Positions 7,027 through 14,391 are shown, counted from the first letter of the stretch. The stretch is DNA of 16,806 nt from DATBFX01 sp036558305 (GCA_036558305.1 DATBFX010000145.1:1-16806); one strand, 5' to 3'. The notes: generated by a model from the sequence alone, not told the origin. Translations and numbers: made by a program.

Positions 7027-7731
7027 ATGACGCTCTACCCGCTCTATCTCGAATCCGGGCCCAAGCGGAAAACGACGATGGTCCACGTCCCGGACCTCCT
7101 CGGCTGCGTCGCCACCGGTCCGACCACCGACGACGCCCTCGCCCGCACCCCCGGCGCCATCCGCGCCTTCCTCTGCTTCCTCCACCGCCACGGCGTCGCT
7201 GTCGACCCGGACGCCGAGATCGAAACTCGGATCGCCGAGCACGTCACCGAGGGGACGTGGTTGGGCAACGGCAGCCCCTATATCGTCTTCGCGTGGGACT
7301 TGGAGCCGCTGACACCCGACGATACCGAGGCATACATCGAGCGACTGGAATGGATGCGCGGGGAGATGCTCGACCTGATCGAAGGTCTGAGCGACGACGC
7401 CTGGGAGGACAAACCGGATACCGCGCGGGCCGTCCGGCGGATCGTCGAACACGTCTCCGGTGCCGAATACAGCTTCGTCCGCCTCTTCGGCAAACTCCCC
7501 GGCGTCTCCGGACCCGGCGCCACCGAAAAGATGAGCCGCGACGAACTCCTGGGTTGGACGGAATACCTCCAGCAGTGCGAATTCGACCGCCTCCGCGCCC
7601 TCACCGACGCCGAGCGCACCGAGTTGGTTCCCCACGGCCAATCGCTGCGAACCGCCCGCAAAGTCATGCGCCGAATGCTCGAACATCAGTGGGAGCACCT
7701 GGTCGAGTTGGGGGAACGGTTTGCCCCGTAG
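7027..7731 (+). CDS. HicB-like N-terminal domain fused to a DinB-type domain
   Basis: This 234-residue protein has two parts. Residues 1-75 look like the HicB/UPF0150 antitoxin fold, with VHVPDLLGCVATGPTTDDAL followed by a helix. Residues 98-232 form a DinB-like four-helix bundle, with His residues in the spacing expected for its metal site: H142 (VEHVSGAE), then H220 and H224 in an HxxxH (LEHQWEHL). DinB-superfamily proteins are often metal-dependent thiol transferases or are of unknown function. The HicB-like half lacks a C-terminal DNA-binding domain, and no HicA mRNase is nearby, so this is probably not an antitoxin. It starts 3 nt after the DUF3224 gene, which implies co-translation. It converges on the TacT-like gene with only 13 bp between stops. 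Confidence 0.8.
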   Translation: MTLYPLYLESGPKRKTTMVHVPDLLGCVATGPTTDDALARTPGAIRAFLCFLHRHGVAVDPDAEIETRIAEHVTEGTWLGNGSPYIVFAWDLEPLTPDDTEAYIERLEWMRGEMLDLIEGLSDDAWEDKPDTARAVRRIVEHVSGAEYSFVRLFGKLPGVSGPGATEKMSRDELLGWTEYLQQCEFDRLRALTDAERTELVPHGQSLRTARKVMRRMLEHQWEHLVELGERFAP

Positions 7732-7744
7732 AGGATTCGGGTAC

Positions 7745-8263
7745 CTACGGAGCGCGTTGTCCTGCCAGGGCCTGGCGGGCCGTGTCCAGCACCAGACAGA
7801 GCGTCATCGGTTGGATCGGGGATTCCAGGAATCCCCTGGCGAGGTAGTAGGCCCTTGCCTCCTCCGAGATGGCATGGACGAGGATTGCCTTGACGCCGGC
7901 GATGTCGGCGACCTGCAACACGCGGAGGACGGCGTCGCGGAGGAGCGCCGATCCGATCCCCTTGTCCTGGTGGTTCCGATCGACGGCCAGCCTCCCCAGG
8001 ACCATCACGGGAATCGGATCGGGCATGTTGCGCTGCATCGGTTTGGGCGCCTGGTCGCGGTCGATCGCGCCGGCCGCCAAGCAGTAGTAGCCGACGATCA
8101 CGGTGCCGATGCAGACGACGTACGTGCGCGACGCCCCACTCGCCTCGTTCTTGCGCGCGTGGCGTTTCAGCCAAGCGTCAAGGGACGGTTCCCCGCAGGC
8201 GAACGGCTCGACGTCGTGGCTCGCCGAAAGCGGAGCCGGGGCCGTCAGTCCGGCGATCGTCAT
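7745..8263 (-). CDS. tacT: GNAT acetyltransferase toxin, TacT-like
   Basis: This 172-residue GNAT protein has the toxin-type layout: FACGEPSLDAWLKRHA near the N-terminus, the acetyl-CoA pyrophosphate loop QDKGIG (Q99-G104), and the late SEEARAYYLARGF with Y140. That tyrosine matches the catalytic Tyr of Salmonella TacT in position. TacT/AtaT toxins acetylate the amino group of charged aminoacyl-tRNAs and stop translation. The gene overlaps the upstream antitoxin gene by 4 bp (TGA/ATG at 8260-8263), the classic order antitoxin then toxin. All key residues look intact, so the toxin should be active. The exact tRNA target cannot be predicted. The symbol is assigned by family resemblance. Confidence 0.9.
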   Translation of the reverse strand: MTIAGLTAPAPLSASHDVEPFACGEPSLDAWLKRHARKNEASGASRTYVVCIGTVIVGYYCLAAGAIDRDQAPKPMQRNMPDPIPVMVLGRLAVDRNHQDKGIGSALLRDAVLRVLQVADIAGVKAILVHAISEEARAYYLARGFLESPIQPMTLCLVLDTARQALAGQRAP

Positions 8264-8547
8264 TCCCAGGGCGCTTTGCTCAAGAGCAAGGTGCGCAGCT
8301 CGTCAGACGGCGGGGGAGGATTATCCAGCAGCGCGGTGAACCGGGCGAATGCCTCCCCGTCGAGTCGGAAGAAGGTCCGATCGAGCAAGACGTCCTCCGC
8401 CTCGCGGCAGGCGATCTCGATCATGAAGTCGGATCGACTCTTCCCGAGCACTTGGGCAGCGCGATCGATCAAGTCCCGCTGCCGACGGCTCACCCGAATA
8501 TTGATCGCCTGGTCGCGTGTCGCAGTCTGTTCTATTCCCTGTGGCAT
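8260..8547 (-). CDS. tacA: DUF1778 antitoxin, TacA-like
   Basis: This 95-residue protein has an N-terminal ribbon-helix-helix (about 12-45: INIRVSRRQRDLIDRAAQ, then GKSRSDFMIEIA) and the DUF1778 continuation AEDVLLDRTFFRLD. A C-terminal tail, SDELRTLLLSKAPWE, is of the type that covers the GNAT toxin in TacAT complexes. An upstream in-frame start at 8664 is rejected. ATG at 8547 has the ribosome site GAAGGGA (8555-8561) at 7 nt, and the promoter boxes at 8586-8614 lie inside the longer frame. The protein should neutralise the TacT-like toxin and, with it, repress the shared promoter through the dyad at 8598-8618. Confidence 0.9.
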   Translation of the reverse strand: MPQGIEQTATRDQAINIRVSRRQRDLIDRAAQVLGKSRSDFMIEIACREAEDVLLDRTFFRLDGEAFARFTALLDNPPPPSDELRTLLLSKAPWE

Positions 8548-8585
8548 GGTGTCGTCCCTTCTGCGGCCCGGCTTCCCACGGAACC

Positions 8586-8618
8586 AGTATAGGTTTCTGT
8601 GTAGCAAATGTCTACACA
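8586..8618 (-). promoter_or_regulatory. tacAT promoter with overlapping palindromic operator
   Basis: On the minus strand, TAGACA (8609-8614), a 17-bp spacer and TATACT (8586-8591) match the sigma-70 consensus at 5 of 6 positions in each box. TGTGTAG (8598-8604) and CTACACA (8612-8618) form a perfect 7-bp inverted repeat with a 7-bp spacer covering the -35 box and the start of the spacer. This is where an RHH antitoxin-toxin complex would block polymerase. Transcription would start near 8579, about 32 nt before the tacA ATG. Confidence 0.75.
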
Positions 8619-8622
8619 CATC

Positions 8623-8638
8623 TCGAAATCGGTTTCGA
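8623..8638. repeat. Second small dyad upstream of tacAT
   Basis: TCGAAA (8623-8628) and TTTCGA (8633-8638) pair perfectly around a 4-nt centre, just upstream of the tacAT -35 box. It may be an extra operator half or belong to the divergent side. From here to 8857 (about 220 bp) I see only a weak -10-like TAGAGT (8681-8686) for the plus-strand lyase gene. Confidence 0.4.
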
Positions 8639-8857
8639 ACGTCGGCCAGCGCGAACTCGGGCAATCCGGGCGCGGTCTGCTAGAGTGGGCCACAATTGAT
8701 TCAGCAATCGCGTGGCGTGGGTCTTGCCGTTCACGGGGACCGCCGTTTCGCACAGACCTATTTCCCGGCGACGGCGTGATGCCGGTCGCCAACGTCGGGG
8801 ACGTCCGATGGGCGCGGGCCGGTGGCGCCCTGCCCCGCGGCCGGTCCGGAGCCGACC

Positions 8858-10489
8858 ATGCCGAACCAGAACCGACCCGCCGACATCCCCTATCTGATCC
8901 CGCGTCCCCAGCGGAGCGCCTCGCTGGACCGGGCCGAGCAGGTGCTCAACGATCGCATCGTCTTGAGCGGCACCTGGCCCCCCTACCAACTGCACGGTCT
9001 GCCCACCTGGGACGAGGACCCGTACCGCAACAACTCGTGGCGCCTCTACTTCCAGGGACTCCTCTTCGTCGACTACCTCCTCGACGCCTACGAGGTCAAT
9101 GGCGACCTCACCTATCTTCTGAAGGCGCGCCTCCTGATCACGGGCTGGTGGGCGGCCAGGGGCGACGCGCGGAAGCGGCGGACGGCGTTCGCCTGGAACG
9201 AGCACAGCGTCGCCCTGCGGACGATGGTGATCGCGCGCTTCCTGCTCCACTGGCAGCGGTCGCCCCTCGCCGACGCGATGGTCGAAGCGGAGATGACCGA
9301 AGCGTTGCGGGTGCACGCCGAACGGTTGGCCGACGATGCCTACTACGAGCGCTACAACCACGGCATCCTCCAGGACCGGGCGCTGCTCCAGATCGCCGTC
9401 GTCTTTCCGGGGTTCGCGGAGTCGCCGGGCTGGCAGGCGAAGGCGATCTCCCGCCTCCTCGAACGCTGCCGGGACGACGTCACCCCATCCGGCGTCCACA
9501 AGGAACACAGCCCGTTTTACCACCTCTTCTTCCTGAAGCTCTTTTTCGGCATCCGCGATTTCCTGGCGCACTACGGTCTCTACCGCGGCGAGTTCGACCC
9601 CGTCCTCGCCGCGATGGAGCGCTACGTCGCCTACGTCGTCCGCGACGACGGCACCGTGCCCCCGATCGGCGACACCCGGCGCGTGCGGGCCGCCCCGTTC
9701 TTCGCGGGACAGGAGGTCGGCGAGGAGTTGCGGTACGTCTTGAGCGGGGGCACTCAGGGGCGCCCTCCGGCGGCGGCCGACGCCGTCTGGACCGATGCCG
9801 GGGTGGCGATCTTCCGCGACGGCTGGGGCGGCGACCGCCCGGTCTCCCTCGTCTTCCTCGCCGGGTTCCACTCGACGGTCCACAAGCACGCCGACGACCT
9901 GTCGTTCGTGCTGCGGGTGGGCGCGACCGACGTCCTCGACGACGGCAGCTCGTTCAACTACGACCGCACGGACCCCATGATGCGCTACCTCAAATCGTCC
10001 CTGGCCCACAACGCGATCACGGTCGACGGTGCGAGCTACCCCGTCGAAAAGGATCGCGTCGGCCGCTCCGCCATCGACGGCTACGAGTTGCGCGGCGAGG
10101 TCGCCCGGGTCCGGGCAAGCCACCGGCTCTACGACGGCGTCGTCGTCAGGCGGGAACTGACCTACCGCAAGCCGGACGAGATCCACATTCACGATTCGAT
10201 CACTTCGGAAGACGACCACGAGTATGCCCAGGTCTTCAACACCGGCGAGCGCGCCGAGGTCTCCGGTCAAGACGCCGGCTGCCTGCTGAGTGACGCGGCC
10301 AATGGCGTTGCGGTCGAATTGGTCCCGCTGGCTGGCGTCGACGAGGTCAGGCATTACCGGGGGCAAACCGAGCCGCTCGTCGGCTGGGCATCGAGCAGAT
10401 TCGGCGAGGCCCACCCGATCAATGCCGTGCACTTCGTCAAGCGGGGCAAGAGCGTGGAGTTCGCCACGAAGCTGGTGATCCGGCGCTGA
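8858..10489 (+). CDS. Heparinase II/III-family polysaccharide lyase
   Basis: This 543-residue protein has the heparinase II/III layout: an alpha/alpha toroid (about 40-280) followed by a beta-sandwich. Diagnostic motifs are WNEHSVALR (113-121), RYNHGILQD with N167 and H168, KEHSPFYH with Y221, and the C-terminal-domain signature STVHKHADDLSFVL (339-352). SSLAHNAITVDG (380-391) follows. These positions supply the Asn/His/Tyr/His catalytic and Zn-site residues in characterised lyases, which cleave uronic-acid polysaccharides by beta-elimination. No signal peptide is visible, so it may act on imported oligosaccharides or on a cell-surface polymer precursor. An in-frame GTG at 8822 exists; ATG at 8858 was chosen for the GGAG at 8848-8851. 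No transporter or glycan genes lie nearby. Substrate is unknown. Confidence 0.88.
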   Translation: MPNQNRPADIPYLIPRPQRSASLDRAEQVLNDRIVLSGTWPPYQLHGLPTWDEDPYRNNSWRLYFQGLLFVDYLLDAYEVNGDLTYLLKARLLITGWWAARGDARKRRTAFAWNEHSVALRTMVIARFLLHWQRSPLADAMVEAEMTEALRVHAERLADDAYYERYNHGILQDRALLQIAVVFPGFAESPGWQAKAISRLLERCRDDVTPSGVHKEHSPFYHLFFLKLFFGIRDFLAHYGLYRGEFDPVLAAMERYVAYVVRDDGTVPPIGDTRRVRAAPFFAGQEVGEELRYVLSGGTQGRPPAAADAVWTDAGVAIFRDGWGGDRPVSLVFLAGFHSTVHKHADDLSFVLRVGATDVLDDGSSFNYDRTDPMMRYLKSSLAHNAITVDGASYPVEKDRVGRSAIDGYELRGEVARVRASHRLYDGVVVRRELTYRKPDEIHIHDSITSEDDHEYAQVFNTGERAEVSGQDAGCLLSDAANGVAVELVPLAGVDEVRHYRGQTEPLVGWASSRFGEAHPINAVHFVKRGKSVEFATKLVIRR

Positions 10490-10558
10490 GGCGCACTCCT
10501 TGCACAGCGGTGCACGGGGTATGCGCGGATCGAATCGCAACGTGAACTGGAGCGGACG

Positions 10559-11419
10559 ATGGAACGACCGAACTTTTCCGAATCGGACGCGCTCAAGGCG
10601 CCGATCTGCGCGACCTGCGGCACGCAGTTTCCTCCCGCGGACCACCCGCCCGCCGGTTGCCCGATCTGCGAGGACGACCGGCAATACGTCGGTCTCAATG
10701 GACAGCGGTGGACGACCCTGGCCGAGCTGCGCGGGCATTACCACAACCGGTTCACGCCGCTCGAACCGGGTCTGACCAGCATCGTCACCGAACCGGGTTT
10801 CGCCATCGGACAGCGGGCGTATCTCGTCCAGACGCCGCGCGGCAACGTCCTCTGGGAAACGCTCACCTACGTCGACGAGACGACCGTCGCCGAGATCGCA
10901 CGCCTGGGCGGGTGCGCCGCGATCGCCATCTCTCACCCGCACTACTACGCGACGATGGCCGAATGGAGCCGCCGGTTGGGCGACGTCCCGATCTACCTGC
11001 ACGAGGACAACCGGCCCTGGGTGATGAACCCGAGCCCCACCGTTCGGTACTGGAGCGAAGAGACGGTCGAGGCCGTTCCCGGTTTGACCGTCATCCGCTG
11101 CGGCGGCCACTTTCCCGGCGCCAGCGTCCTGCATTGGCCCGACGGCGCCGAGGGGCGAGGCGCGCTGCTGACCGGCGACACGATCCAGATCGTGCGCGAC
11201 CGGCGTTGGGTGACGTTCATGTACAGCTATCCCAACGTCGTCCCACTCGACGCCGGTGCGGTCCGCCACATCGTCGCCGCGGTCGAGCCGTACGAATTCG
11301 AGCGCCTGTACGGCGCGTTCCAGGACGAGCCGGTGGTCGATGCCAAGAACGCGGTCCGTCGGTCGGCCGAGCGGTATGTGCGGCATCTGATCGGCGAGGT
11401 AGCTACGGGGACTCGGTGA
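10559..11419 (+). CDS. Zinc-ribbon MBL-fold hydrolase-like protein
   Basis: This 286-residue protein starts with a zinc ribbon, C17-X2-C20-X13-C34-X2-C37, followed by a metallo-beta-lactamase fold. MBL elements seen are SHPHYY (H126 and H128), GGHFPGASVLHW (H184) and LLTGDTIQI (D207). The usual HxHxDH is degenerate: the Asp and third His are replaced by Tyr130 and Ala131, so a normal binuclear site is doubtful, although one metal could still bind. GGAG (10549-10552) precedes the ATG by 6 nt. It follows the lyase gene by 69 bp in the same direction and may be co-transcribed. No substrate can be named. The combination looks like a conserved subfamily rather than a damaged gene, because the rest of the fold is intact. 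Confidence 0.82.
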   Translation: MERPNFSESDALKAPICATCGTQFPPADHPPAGCPICEDDRQYVGLNGQRWTTLAELRGHYHNRFTPLEPGLTSIVTEPGFAIGQRAYLVQTPRGNVLWETLTYVDETTVAEIARLGGCAAIAISHPHYYATMAEWSRRLGDVPIYLHEDNRPWVMNPSPTVRYWSEETVEAVPGLTVIRCGGHFPGASVLHWPDGAEGRGALLTGDTIQIVRDRRWVTFMYSYPNVVPLDAGAVRHIVAAVEPYEFERLYGAFQDEPVVDAKNAVRRSAERYVRHLIGEVATGTR

Positions 11420-11448
11420 GATGGCTCAATCGCTCGGATGAACCGGGG

Positions 11449-11483
11449 CATAATTGCGCAGGACGAGTGTTTGTGCTACTCGT
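11449..11483 (+). promoter_or_regulatory. Candidate Phd/PIN promoter and operator
   Basis: CATAAT (11449-11454) is a good -10 box, but no strong -35 box is visible upstream. Directly after it, ACGAGT (11463-11468) and ACTCGT (11478-11483) form a perfect 6-bp inverted repeat around 9 nt, straddling the expected transcription start. This is a suitable place for autorepression by a Phd-type antitoxin. Confidence 0.45.
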
Positions 11484-11504
11484 AGATCCGGGCGATGCCG
11501 CGAC

Positions 11505-11510
11505 AAGGAG
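11505..11510 (+). promoter_or_regulatory. Ribosome binding site deciding the Phd start
   Basis: AAGGAG lies 8 nt before the ATG at 11519. This rules out the ATG at 11495, from which the same frame is open. Confidence 0.75.
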
Positions 11511-11518
11511 TTGGTACG

Positions 11519-11848
11519 ATGTCCACGGTGACTCAAACCATCGAGGTATCAGATGTCCGCAATGAAATCGACGGGCTATTGGACCGCGTGAATCGCGGAG
11601 AGACACGGCTTCTTGTCGAGAAAAGCGGTGTTCCGATGGCGATGATCATATCTCTGGAAGAATGGGGGGAGATCGACGAGTCAAAGCGCCGACGAGAAGA
11701 TCCGTTCGCCATACTCGACGAACTAGGGGCGGCTTTCGCGGATGTGCCGCCGGAGGAAATCGAGCGGGAGGCCGAGAAGGCAGTGGCCGAGGTCCGCGCC
11801 GAGATGCGGGCCGAACGTCTGGCCGCCGCTGCCGCGGCCGGTGAATGA
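11519..11848 (+). CDS. Phd/YefM-family antitoxin
   Basis: This 109-residue protein opens with a Phd/YefM fold: TQTIEVSDVRNEIDGLLDRV, then GETRLLVEKSGVPMAMIISLEEW (about 23-50). That domain binds operator DNA as a dimer. The acidic and Ala-rich tail (about 60-109, with EEIEREAEKAVAEV) is probably disordered until it wraps the toxin. The stop overlaps the PIN toxin start by 4 bp (ATGA at 11845-11848), so translation is coupled. Codon use is slightly richer in A/T than in neighbours (ATA, AGA, TCA codons), which fits a mobile toxin-antitoxin cassette. Its own promoter region carries a dyad just after the -10 box. Confidence 0.88.
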   Translation: MSTVTQTIEVSDVRNEIDGLLDRVNRGETRLLVEKSGVPMAMIISLEEWGEIDESKRRREDPFAILDELGAAFADVPPEEIEREAEKAVAEVRAEMRAERLAAAAAAGE

Positions 11849-12297
11849 CCCGGGTCGTGCTCGACACGAACGTGCTCGTCTCGGGATTCCCGGAGTCCCG
11901 GCATCCCGAGAGAGCGCCGGCACAACTGGTTCTTCGGTGGCGCGAAGGCGGATATCTGCTGCTCGCCTCGGACCAGATTCGAATCGAGTTTGCTCGCGCA
12001 CTCCGAAAACCGTACTACCAGGCTCGCTTTACTCAGGAGCAGGTTCAGGCAGCCGAGCATCTGCTCAAGGCGCAAGCCCAATCCGTTGCGGTCGAGGTCC
12101 AGGTCGCTGCTGTTGCCACCCATCCCGAAGACGATGCCATCCTTGCCACCGCGATCTCCGGACAGGCCGATTTCCTCGTCACCGGCGACCGGCAGTTGCA
12201 ACGGCTCGGCACGTATCAGGGCATCGCAATCGTCAGTCCGCGCGAATTCCTCACGCTCCTGGATCGGCTGGAACAGGACGACGAGATCCTGCCGTAG
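11845..12297 (+). CDS. PIN-domain toxin (COG1569-type ribonuclease)
   Basis: This 150-residue PIN-domain protein keeps all four acidic residues of the metal-dependent RNase site: D7 in VVLDTNVLVSG, E48 in RIEFARAL, D97 in HPEDDAILATA and D115 in LVTGDRQL. Length and motifs match the 'putative toxin component, PIN family' group. Such toxins cut RNA, often tRNA or rRNA, when released from their antitoxin. It sits directly behind the Phd-like antitoxin with a 4-bp overlap, which is strong evidence for a working pair. Its target RNA cannot be predicted from the sequence. It is followed by the accD promoter region. Confidence 0.9.
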   Translation: MTRVVLDTNVLVSGFPESRHPERAPAQLVLRWREGGYLLLASDQIRIEFARALRKPYYQARFTQEQVQAAEHLLKAQAQSVAVEVQVAAVATHPEDDAILATAISGQADFLVTGDRQLQRLGTYQGIAIVSPREFLTLLDRLEQDDEILP

Positions 12298-12319
12298 ACG
12301 ACGAGAACATTATCCGCGC

Positions 12320-12348
12320 TTGAACGTACGCACCCCCTGGCGTATGCT
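12320..12348 (+). promoter_or_regulatory. Probable accDA promoter
   Basis: TTGAAC (12320-12325), a 17-bp spacer and TATGCT (12343-12348) give a plausible sigma-70 promoter, with 4 of 6 matches in each box. It lies 22 bp after the PIN gene and about 95 nt upstream of the accD ATG. The spacing is ideal, the boxes moderate. Confidence 0.5.
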
Positions 12349-12449
12349 GACGCAGGCGCCGACGGCTGCCCGCGGTGGGGAGCGGGCCGCAGGGCCGGAC
12401 TCCTCCAGGACGCCAGACCAACGACACGGGTAGCAAGTAAGGGCCGGCG

Positions 12450-13430
12450 ATGCGCGGAATCTTTCACCGCGGGGGCAAATTCCAGCCGCTGCCGAACGGC
12501 GACGAGCGGCCGGATTATCAGGTCCCCGGCGATCTCTGGGTCAAGTGTCCCAAGTGCAAGGAGCTCATCTACTCGAAGGAGCTCCAGCACAACGACCAGG
12601 TCTGCCCCAAGTGCAGCCACCACTTCCGGCTCCGTGCCCGGGAGCGGATCGCTCACCTCGTGGACGAAGGGTCGTTCGCGGAGTGGGACGCCGGGATCCA
12701 ACCCGAGGACCCGCTCCACTTCGCCGACGGCAGCGGTTCGTACGACCGTAAACTCCGCTCCACGCAAGAGAAATGCGGCGAGCCCGAGGCGCTCGTCAGC
12801 GGCCGGGCGACGATCGACGGGCGGCCGGTGGCGCTCGCCGTCTGCGACTTCGAGTTTCTGGGTGCCAGCATGGGGTCGGTGTTCGGCGAGAAGCTGGCAA
12901 GGGCGGCCGAACGCTGCTGCGTGACCGGGACGCCGCTGCTGACGGTGAACGCCTCCGGCGGCGCGCGGATGCACGAGGGCTTGTTTTCGCTGATGCAGAT
13001 GGCGAAGACGGTCTCGGCATTGGCGCGGCTGGGGCGGGCCCGGGTGCCGCACCTCTCCCTGTTGACCGATCCCTGCTACGGCGGCGTGACCGCCAGCTAC
13101 GCGACCGTGGCCGACGTGGTGATGGCCGAACCGGGGGCACTGATCGGGTTCGCCGGACCGCGGGTGATCGAGCAGATCACCAAGCAGAAACTGCCCGAGG
13201 GGTTCCAGACCGCCGAATTCCTGCTGGAGCGGGGGATGGTCGACCTGATCGTCGAGCGGCCGGCGTTGCGCCCGACCCTGGTCCGGCTCCTCGATCACTA
13301 CGGGCGGACGCGGGGGAGCACGGCCGTCGGGACCGCGGTTGGCCGCGGGTCCGGGATCGGGGTGACCGCGCCCGCGGACGCGTTGGTCAACGTCCAGGTC
13401 GCGTCGGGGTTTGAGGCGGGTGATGACTGA
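12450..13430 (+). CDS. accD: Acetyl-CoA carboxylase carboxyltransferase subunit beta
   Basis: This 326-residue AccD transfers the carboxyl group from carboxybiotin to acetyl-CoA, as part of the AccA2D2 carboxyltransferase that makes malonyl-CoA. The N-terminal zinc finger is intact: C33-X2-C36-X15-C52-X2-C55 with the typical PKC repeats. The crotonase-like core shows VNASGGARMHEG and DPCYGGVTASYA, the Gly-rich oxyanion loops, and GFAGPRVIEQ. Length is slightly above the E. coli protein (304). AAGGG (12439-12443) precedes the ATG by 6 nt. It overlaps accA by 8 bp, so the two subunits are made together. Biotin carboxylase and BCCP genes are not in the window. Confidence 0.97.
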   Translation: MRGIFHRGGKFQPLPNGDERPDYQVPGDLWVKCPKCKELIYSKELQHNDQVCPKCSHHFRLRARERIAHLVDEGSFAEWDAGIQPEDPLHFADGSGSYDRKLRSTQEKCGEPEALVSGRATIDGRPVALAVCDFEFLGASMGSVFGEKLARAAERCCVTGTPLLTVNASGGARMHEGLFSLMQMAKTVSALARLGRARVPHLSLLTDPCYGGVTASYATVADVVMAEPGALIGFAGPRVIEQITKQKLPEGFQTAEFLLERGMVDLIVERPALRPTLVRLLDHYGRTRGSTAVGTAVGRGSGIGVTAPADALVNVQVASGFEAGDD

Positions 13431-14391
13431 CGGGGCGGACCGGTCGTCCGCGGATCGCCCCACCGACGAGCCGGCGGGGACGACCGTGGGCGAGACGAAC
13501 GGCGTGGTGGCGCCCGCGCCGCGGAGCGCCTGGGACCGGGTCAAGCTGGCACGGAATCCGGAACGGCCCCACACCCTCGATTACGTCGACGAGTTGATGA
13601 CCGACTTCGTCGAACTGCGCGGCGATCGCGCGTTCGGCGACGACCCGGCGATGGTCGGCGGGTTGGCCCGCTTCGGCGAGCGGACTGTGCTGGTGCTCGG
13701 GCACCAGAAGGGCGGCACCAATACCCGCGAAAACCTGAAGCGCAACTTCGGGATGGCGCGGCCGGAGGGGTACCGCAAGGCGGAGCGGTTGATGCGGCAC
13801 GCCGAAAAGTTCGGGATGCCGATCGTGACCTTCATCGACACGCCGGGGGCCGAACCGGGGATCGGGTCGGAGGAGCGGGGGCAGGGGACCGCGATCGCCG
13901 AGAGTCTGCTGACGATGGCGGACCTGCGGACGCCGATCGTGGCGGTGGTGGTCGGCGAGGGGGGCAGCGGCGGGGCGCTGGCGATCGGGGTGGCCGACCG
14001 GATCTTGATGCTGGAGAACGCGGTCTACGCGGTGGCCTCGCCCGAAGCCTGCGCGGCGATCCTCTGGAAAGATGCCGGGCGGGCGGAACAGGCGGCGGAG
14101 ACGATGCGGATCACCGCCCAGGACCTGCACGGGTTCGGCATCATCGACGAGGTGATCCCGGAGCGGGCGCCGGCGCACGAGCGACCGCGCGAGGTGATCG
14201 CGGCGGTCGGGGAGGCGATCGGCCGCCACCTGGCGGATTTGTCCCTCCTCCTGTCTTCCCCGGACCCCCATGCCGACGGCATGACCCGGCTGCTCGACGC
14301 GCGCTACGCGAAGTTCCGCCGGATCGGCGCCTGGCGGGAAGCGGTGGTGCAGGAGCAGGGTTTGCCGAGCGCGGTGGCGGAAGCGGTTTGA
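13423..14391 (+). CDS. accA: Acetyl-CoA carboxylase carboxyltransferase subunit alpha
   Basis: This 322-residue AccA is the partner of AccD. The first 30 residues are a variable, polar, Thr/Asp-rich tail absent from the E. coli protein. The family core then starts at SAWDRVKLARNPERPHTLDY. Key segments are GHQKGGTNTRENLKRNFGM, TPGAEPGIGSEERGQG and the oxyanion region GEGGSGGALAIGVAD, followed by SPEACAAILWKD. The ATG at 13423 lies inside the accD stop region and has GAGG (13413-13416) at 6 nt. In-frame TTG (13411) and GTG (13420) are less likely starts. Tight coupling with accD suits the fixed stoichiometry of the enzyme. I saw no clear terminator in the 136 bp downstream. Confidence 0.97.
   Translation: MTDGADRSSADRPTDEPAGTTVGETNGVVAPAPRSAWDRVKLARNPERPHTLDYVDELMTDFVELRGDRAFGDDPAMVGGLARFGERTVLVLGHQKGGTNTRENLKRNFGMARPEGYRKAERLMRHAEKFGMPIVTFIDTPGAEPGIGSEERGQGTAIAESLLTMADLRTPIVAVVVGEGGSGGALAIGVADRILMLENAVYAVASPEACAAILWKDAGRAEQAAETMRITAQDLHGFGIIDEVIPERAPAHERPREVIAAVGEAIGRHLADLSLLLSSPDPHADGMTRLLDARYAKFRRIGAWREAVVQEQGLPSAVAEAV

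Noticed and set aside
7027..7268. HicA-HicB toxin-antitoxin system.
   Set aside because: Only a HicB-like fold is seen, fused to DinB; no HicA double-stranded-RNA-binding-like toxin lies upstream or downstream.
8612..11386. Long minus-strand open frame of 924 codons opposite the lyase and MBL genes.
   Set aside because: It is antisense to two genes with clear motifs and its product is Arg/Asp/Val-rich without domains. Such frames arise from high GC3 on the opposite strand.
7745..12297. Defence island or novel defence system built around the two toxin-antitoxin pairs.
   Set aside because: Between the pairs are a polysaccharide lyase and an MBL protein, with no nuclease, helicase, reverse transcriptase or other defence gene; the pairs are independent modules.
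12216..13574. 452-codon minus-strand frame opposite accD.
   Set aside because: accD is certain (zinc finger and oxyanion loops); the antisense product shows no family.
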